Shown piece by piece: positions 61,501 to 64,000 of a DNA stretch of 64,000 nt. Source of the DNA: Balneola vulgaris DSM 17893 (lineage in GTDB: Bacteria; Bacteroidota; Rhodothermia; Balneolales; Balneolaceae); the NCBI RefSeq assembly GCF_000375465.1, contig NZ_AQXH01000001.1, positions 1,403,338 to 1,467,337 of the forward strand. The letters are read 5' to 3'. The translations under genes and the position numbers were made by a program. A model generated the notes under the pieces. It was not told where the DNA came from, did no database searches, and saw only the letters and a program-made list of their open reading frames with translations. Numbering within the stretch: position 1 is the first letter of the stretch; every line of letters begins with the position of its first letter.

Positions 61501-62034
61501 CTTCAAGATGTCGAGATCGTAATTCCCTGAAATATTCACCTGCATAATTGGGAATTCAGAGAAATTGATTTCTTGAACTACCGGGTCTTCCGCATCTTCA
61601 GGGAGTTCAGGCTTCGCCAGATCCACTTTCTCACGCACTTTCTGAAGTGCATCTTCAATGTCGACGTTGGTATCAAATTCTAGGTTTATATTTGAATAGC
61701 CTTCCGAAGAGGTAGATGTCATCGTTTTCACATCCGAGATATCCGATAACTCATCTTCCAATTTTCGTGTGACTAAGTTTTCCATATCCTCAGGTGAAAC
61801 CCCAGGGTATATGGTAACTACGAATACGTTTGGAACGGTTATACTTGGGAACGACTCTTTTGGAATCGTGAGGTATGAAACTACACCCAGTACGGCAATT
61901 AGCGTAATTAGTACTAGAACACTAATCCTGTTATTGATGGAGAACGAAGAAAGCCAGAATTCTTTTCTATTTCCTTCAGCAGATTTTTCATTGGGCGAGT
62001 GTGCCCCATTTGATGTATTAAAATCGGTACTCAT
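58540..62034 (-). CDS. RND-family efflux transporter permease (AcrB-like)
   Basis: A 1164-aa inner-membrane pump with the two-fold RND pattern: a helix near 33-55 (VLVLITLIAVLGVVSYLTIP), a large periplasmic loop (FVVTIYPGVSPEDMENLVT), helices 2-7, second loop and helices 8-12. The proton-relay region in TM4 reads GMLVDNAIVVVENIYRYLEE. Length exceeds AcrB (1049 aa) owing to hydrophilic N- and C-terminal extensions and a longer central linker. Works with the adaptor and TolC genes in the same operon. Substrate unknown. Confidence 0.94.
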   Translation of the reverse strand: MSTDFNTSNGAHSPNEKSAEGNRKEFWLSSFSINNRISVLVLITLIAVLGVVSYLTIPKESFPSITVPNVFVVTIYPGVSPEDMENLVTRKLEDELSDISDVKTMTSTSSEGYSNINLEFDTNVDIEDALQKVREKVDLAKPELPEDAEDPVVQEINFSEFPIMQVNISGNYDLDILKDIAEDLQDKIEAVPSVLGVDLTGGLEREVHIDVDLPKLKYYNISFGDIIQAIASENVTIPGGDISVGTKKFLLRVPGQFEETAPLEDVVIKGDDRNPIYIRDVAEVTFGYKERETYSTLDGSPVITLGVKKRSGENILETAEQVKVILEEELPKLPPTTNYKITNDQSKDVVSMVSNLENNIISGLILVVGVLLFFLGVRNSSFVGVSIPMSMFLSFIILGALGITMNMVVLFSLILSLGMLVDNAIVVVENIYRYLEEGYDNFEAAKKGTGEVAVPIIAGTLTTVAAFAPMVFWPGITGEFMSYLPKTLIVTLTSSLIVGLIINPVICALFMRVDTESGKAVMTEKGKRIMAGVLGFFAILFIISSPITWITLIILATLFWLLNKFVLVPIGDWWQRDGLNKVIDKYEGGLVWALRHKLAVLLIAAGTFVLSVFVFIAFNPGTEFFPENIPPRDVYVQIEAPVGSDVEFTKSLIDDARAQIPEILPHFEDVNSVLATSGASITSDPASSGGSNSTHMGTVALNFKDFQERNGGVFEAMELMRNQLSNTIVGAKVTVEKPADGPPTGKPINLEISGPNMDQLSRISEDILQILEADSIYVKMDGLESDLPEARPEVRVEVDREKAALYKLSTNAIGMTIRQAINGVEASKFRDGKNEYDIMVRLSDEYRDDLSTLADLTIFHEGNQIPLSEVATWSVSDGLGGIRHKESERVITISADVRAAYQANAVLEETKVVLAEYLDQMPDEYTHSWTGQQQEQDESFEFLGNAFLIAVFLISFILVSQFNSIAKPIIILSSVIMSIAGVLYGLVFFQMAFGLMAFLGVISLAGVVVNNAIVLIDYVDILRERDGMELREALIQAGKVRFRPVILTAVTTTLGLVPLAIGFNFDFIVLVSEPLEFFSNIGSYVYMGGEQAAWWGPMAISVIVGLLFSTALTLILVPVLYSVIERGRRSLNKTIFGKEEPGIIKDQSSLNGNGTSHKELEPAH

Positions 62035-62055
62035 ATTGATTTCCGAATAAAATGA

Positions 62056-63144
62056 TTATTGCGCTGCTACAGCGTTATTTTCTTTGTTGATTACACTCAC
62101 TCTCATACCATCGTTTAGGAAAGCAGAACCGATAGTAATTAGTTTTTCGCCAGCCTGAAGGCCTCCTTCAACAACAACATTTGTTTTGTATGATGGGCCA
62201 AGGTCTACGATGCGTTCTTCCGCAATCGTTTTCCCTTCTTCATTTTCTGCAATTACATACATGGTGTATCCGTCGTCTTTTGAATACACAAACTCTTCGC
62301 TTACAACAATCACGTTATCAAGCGATAATGTTTTAAGCACCATATTGCCAATCATATCTACTTTTAGGTCATTTCTATTGCCTGGTAATTTTACCTCAAT
62401 ACGAAATGTTCTATTGCTAGCATTGATACTATTTCCAACATAAGTGATGGTACCTTCTAGTCGTTCATCCATCATTGAATCGAACCAGACTTCCACTTTA
62501 TCACCTAATGAAACAGCGCTTGCATAACGAGCAGGCACACCTGCTGAAATGATATAATTATCTGAACCAATTAAGCGCACCACGGGCATTCCTGGACTCG
62601 CAATTTCACCTTCTTCAATCATAATGGTCTCAACAGAACCGTTGAATGGGGCTTTGATTTCAGTATTCGCTAAATCAACCTTTAATGATTGTAGTGCTGA
62701 ATTGTTTTGCTCATATGCGTACTTCGCATTCAAGTATTCCATTTCTGAGCCAATACCTTCTTGCTCGTATACTTGTTTTAGGCGTTCGTAATTATCTAAT
62801 GATTGTGCAGTTACCGCTTCTAGCCTTGCCTTTTCTTGCTTCAATTTTGCATCATCAATACGGGCAATTACTTGGCCTTTTCGAACTTTATCGCCTTCGT
62901 TTACCGAATATGAAAGCAGTTTACCTGTAACCTCAGCTGAAATCATGATATCGTTTGAAGTCTCAACGGTACCTACAACACGCAGGTAGCTTGCGAAATC
63001 AGTTGGCTCAATAGGGATCGTACTTACGTTAACTGTTTTTACTACTTCTTCTGGAGCATCCGTTTGTGATGTATCCCCTGAGCAAGCCGCAAATAAAGTG
63101 GCTACAGATAAGAGCAGAATGTGATTTAATTTTAGAGTTCTCAT
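62056..63144 (-). CDS. RND efflux periplasmic adaptor (membrane fusion lipoprotein)
   Basis: A 362-aa lipoprotein: signal HILLLSVATLFAAC with lipobox F-A-A-C, then the lipoyl-like region (VVGTVETSNDIMISAEVTGK and GDKVRKGQVIARIDD), an alpha-helical hairpin (~95-140), a second lipoyl half (NTEIKAPFNGSVE), a beta-barrel and a C-terminal membrane-proximal domain. Links the inner-membrane permease to TolC. It is 21 bp upstream of the permease start. Confidence 0.94.
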   Translation of the reverse strand: MRTLKLNHILLLSVATLFAACSGDTSQTDAPEEVVKTVNVSTIPIEPTDFASYLRVVGTVETSNDIMISAEVTGKLLSYSVNEGDKVRKGQVIARIDDAKLKQEKARLEAVTAQSLDNYERLKQVYEQEGIGSEMEYLNAKYAYEQNNSALQSLKVDLANTEIKAPFNGSVETIMIEEGEIASPGMPVVRLIGSDNYIISAGVPARYASAVSLGDKVEVWFDSMMDERLEGTITYVGNSINASNRTFRIEVKLPGNRNDLKVDMIGNMVLKTLSLDNVIVVSEEFVYSKDDGYTMYVIAENEEGKTIAEERIVDLGPSYKTNVVVEGGLQAGEKLITIGSAFLNDGMRVSVINKENNAVAAQ

Positions 63145-63177
63145 ATCGTTTTTAATGTAATTGTAAATATTCTTGTA

Positions 63178-64000
63178 TTAGTCGGTAGTATCAATGAATG
63201 GCACTTTACCTATGGATAGGTCGTAATTCGCTTTTGCAGATAAGTAATTGAAGACCATTAATGCATAGTTTACTTCTGCTTCCCTTACCTGAACTTCCGC
63301 TTCCGTTAGTTCTAGTTGAGAGCCGAGCCCATTTTCTAATCTTTTCTTAGCACGTGTATAGCCTTCCTGAGCTTGCTCTAGTGCTTGTTTTCGTGCTGAA
63401 GCGGTTTCATAAATTTTGTTTAGTTCTTCACCGGCACTAGCCACTTCGTTTTGAGCATTCATTATGGCCATTCTTTTTTGCTCTTCAATATCTTTGTATT
63501 GAATTTTGGCACGATCTAGGTTCGCTACTCTTTTGAAACCTTGGAATAGTGGAAGGCTCACATTCACTCCTAAAGTTTGAAAACGACTAGCATTCTCGAA
63601 GAAGGTAGGCTCTTCAGGTTCTGCTGCCGACCACTGTAAGTTGTAGCTTGCCGTGATGGTAGGTAGGAATCTACTTTTAACAGCTAGAATTTCTTTCTCT
63701 TTCAGGTTCAAGTTTGCATCGATGATTCTGATATCACCACGTAGTTCCGTTAAACCCGCTGAATCTATTACTGAGCTACTGTAGTTGTACTCATTCATTC
63801 GATCCACTTTTTTAAGATGAGCATTCGATGGATCAGTGGCTGAATCAGATAATATATCATAGGCACTTAAACTGCCTTGAACCTCAACCGGGAAGTTAAT
63901 TGGCAACCCGATAGCGATATTTAGATTTCTGTATGCTTCCGCAACTGCATATTCTGCTTCAATTTGTTGAGGCTTTTGGTTATTCAGTTGAACTTGAATT
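63178..64000 (-). CDS. TolC-family outer-membrane efflux protein (5' end outside window)
   Basis: The frame is open to the right edge, so only the C-terminal ~273 aa are visible; the start lies beyond 64000. It shows the TolC long-helix pattern: AVAEAYRNLNIAIGLP near the edge, ALEQAQEGYTRAKKRLENGL and SQLELTEAEVQVREAEV toward the end, plus repeat strands (FLPTITASYNLQWSA). It forms the outer-membrane channel for the adaptor and permease genes that follow. Confidence 0.93.
   Translation of the reverse strand, partial: IQVQLNNQKPQQIEAEYAVAEAYRNLNIAIGLPINFPVEVQGSLSAYDILSDSATDPSNAHLKKVDRMNEYNYSSSVIDSAGLTELRGDIRIIDANLNLKEKEILAVKSRFLPTITASYNLQWSAAEPEEPTFFENASRFQTLGVNVSLPLFQGFKRVANLDRAKIQYKDIEEQKRMAIMNAQNEVASAGEELNKIYETASARKQALEQAQEGYTRAKKRLENGLGSQLELTEAEVQVREAEVNYALMVFNYLSAKANYDLSIGKVPFIDTTD

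Overview
The window is an AT-rich stretch of a chromosome from the Bacteroidota/Balneolota/Rhodothermota side of the FCB group; a Balneola-like marine bacterium fits best, but this is inferred from gene families and not from a database match. Three lines of evidence point there. Families typical of these phyla are present (DUF3822, DUF4292, DUF4293 and DUF5686 proteins, 6-bladed beta-propeller lipoproteins, a zinc-finger-poor TraR/DksA protein). Both tRNA genes, the SRP RNA and ileS are preceded by exact matches to the Bacteroidetes -7 element TAnnTTTG, and tRNA-Val has the full TTTG-N19-TAnnTTTG promoter. Few genes have a strong Shine-Dalgarno sequence. There are no insertion sequences, no CRISPR array and no prophage. 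Genes are tightly packed on both strands, often with 1-11 nt overlaps. Layout: 0-4 kb (minus) holds the start of an acidic protein, MscS, CsbD, an unknown 116-aa protein, SixA and a MATE exporter. 4.2-8 kb (plus) holds a GspG-like membrane protein with DUF3822, then RsmD, CoaD and an aminotransferase. 8-12 kb (plus) holds DUF1304, DUF1835, a GbsR-type regulator, YraN, PlsC and a beta-propeller lipoprotein. 12-14.3 kb (minus) is an ergothioneine pair, egtB-egtD. 14.3-15.9 kb is a sparse AT-rich stretch with two orphan genes and tRNA-Val. 15.9-23.2 kb (plus) holds a fatty-acid beta-oxidation pair (fadI-fadJ), a sphingomyelin-synthase-like enzyme, YajC, a RibBA-type protein whose GTP cyclohydrolase half is degenerate, and a second beta-propeller lipoprotein flanked by a perfect 31-bp direct repeat. 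23.2-27.4 kb (minus) is ileS-dksA-lspA. 27.6-38.6 kb (mostly plus) holds a probable protein-deglycation operon (LMW-PTP plus fructosamine-kinase family) with a BtuF-like protein, DUF1801, a TPR/DUF4292/EnvC envelope operon, a membrane protein, an M28 peptidase, Ppx/GppA (minus) and a YheT hydrolase. 38.7-47 kb holds a YpdA-like bacillithiol reductase, the SRP RNA, then a four-gene minus-strand operon (secreted protein, FecR-domain protein, outer-membrane barrel, CHASE2 adenylate cyclase) and tRNA-Ala. 47-52.6 kb holds an OmpA lipoprotein with calcium-binding repeats, a DUF5686 outer-membrane protein, a GlsB-like protein, an orphan FbpC-type ATPase and a SPOR lipoprotein. 52.9-55.4 kb is a partner-switching module (STAS, RsbW, RsbU). 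55.4-64 kb (minus) holds MltF, an EamA transporter, DUF4293 and an RND efflux operon whose TolC gene runs off the window. How the genes work together: most of the window is envelope maintenance and stress signalling around a housekeeping core (tRNA synthetase, CoA, riboflavin, lipid and thiol metabolism). The most novel-looking unit is the FecR/outer-membrane-barrel/CHASE2-cyclase operon, which reads as a pathway from the cell surface to cAMP. Other points to follow are the GspG-like/DUF3822 pair, the duplication-flanked propeller gene, the two-gene ergothioneine operon of the cysteine-using EgtB type, and the deglycation operon.
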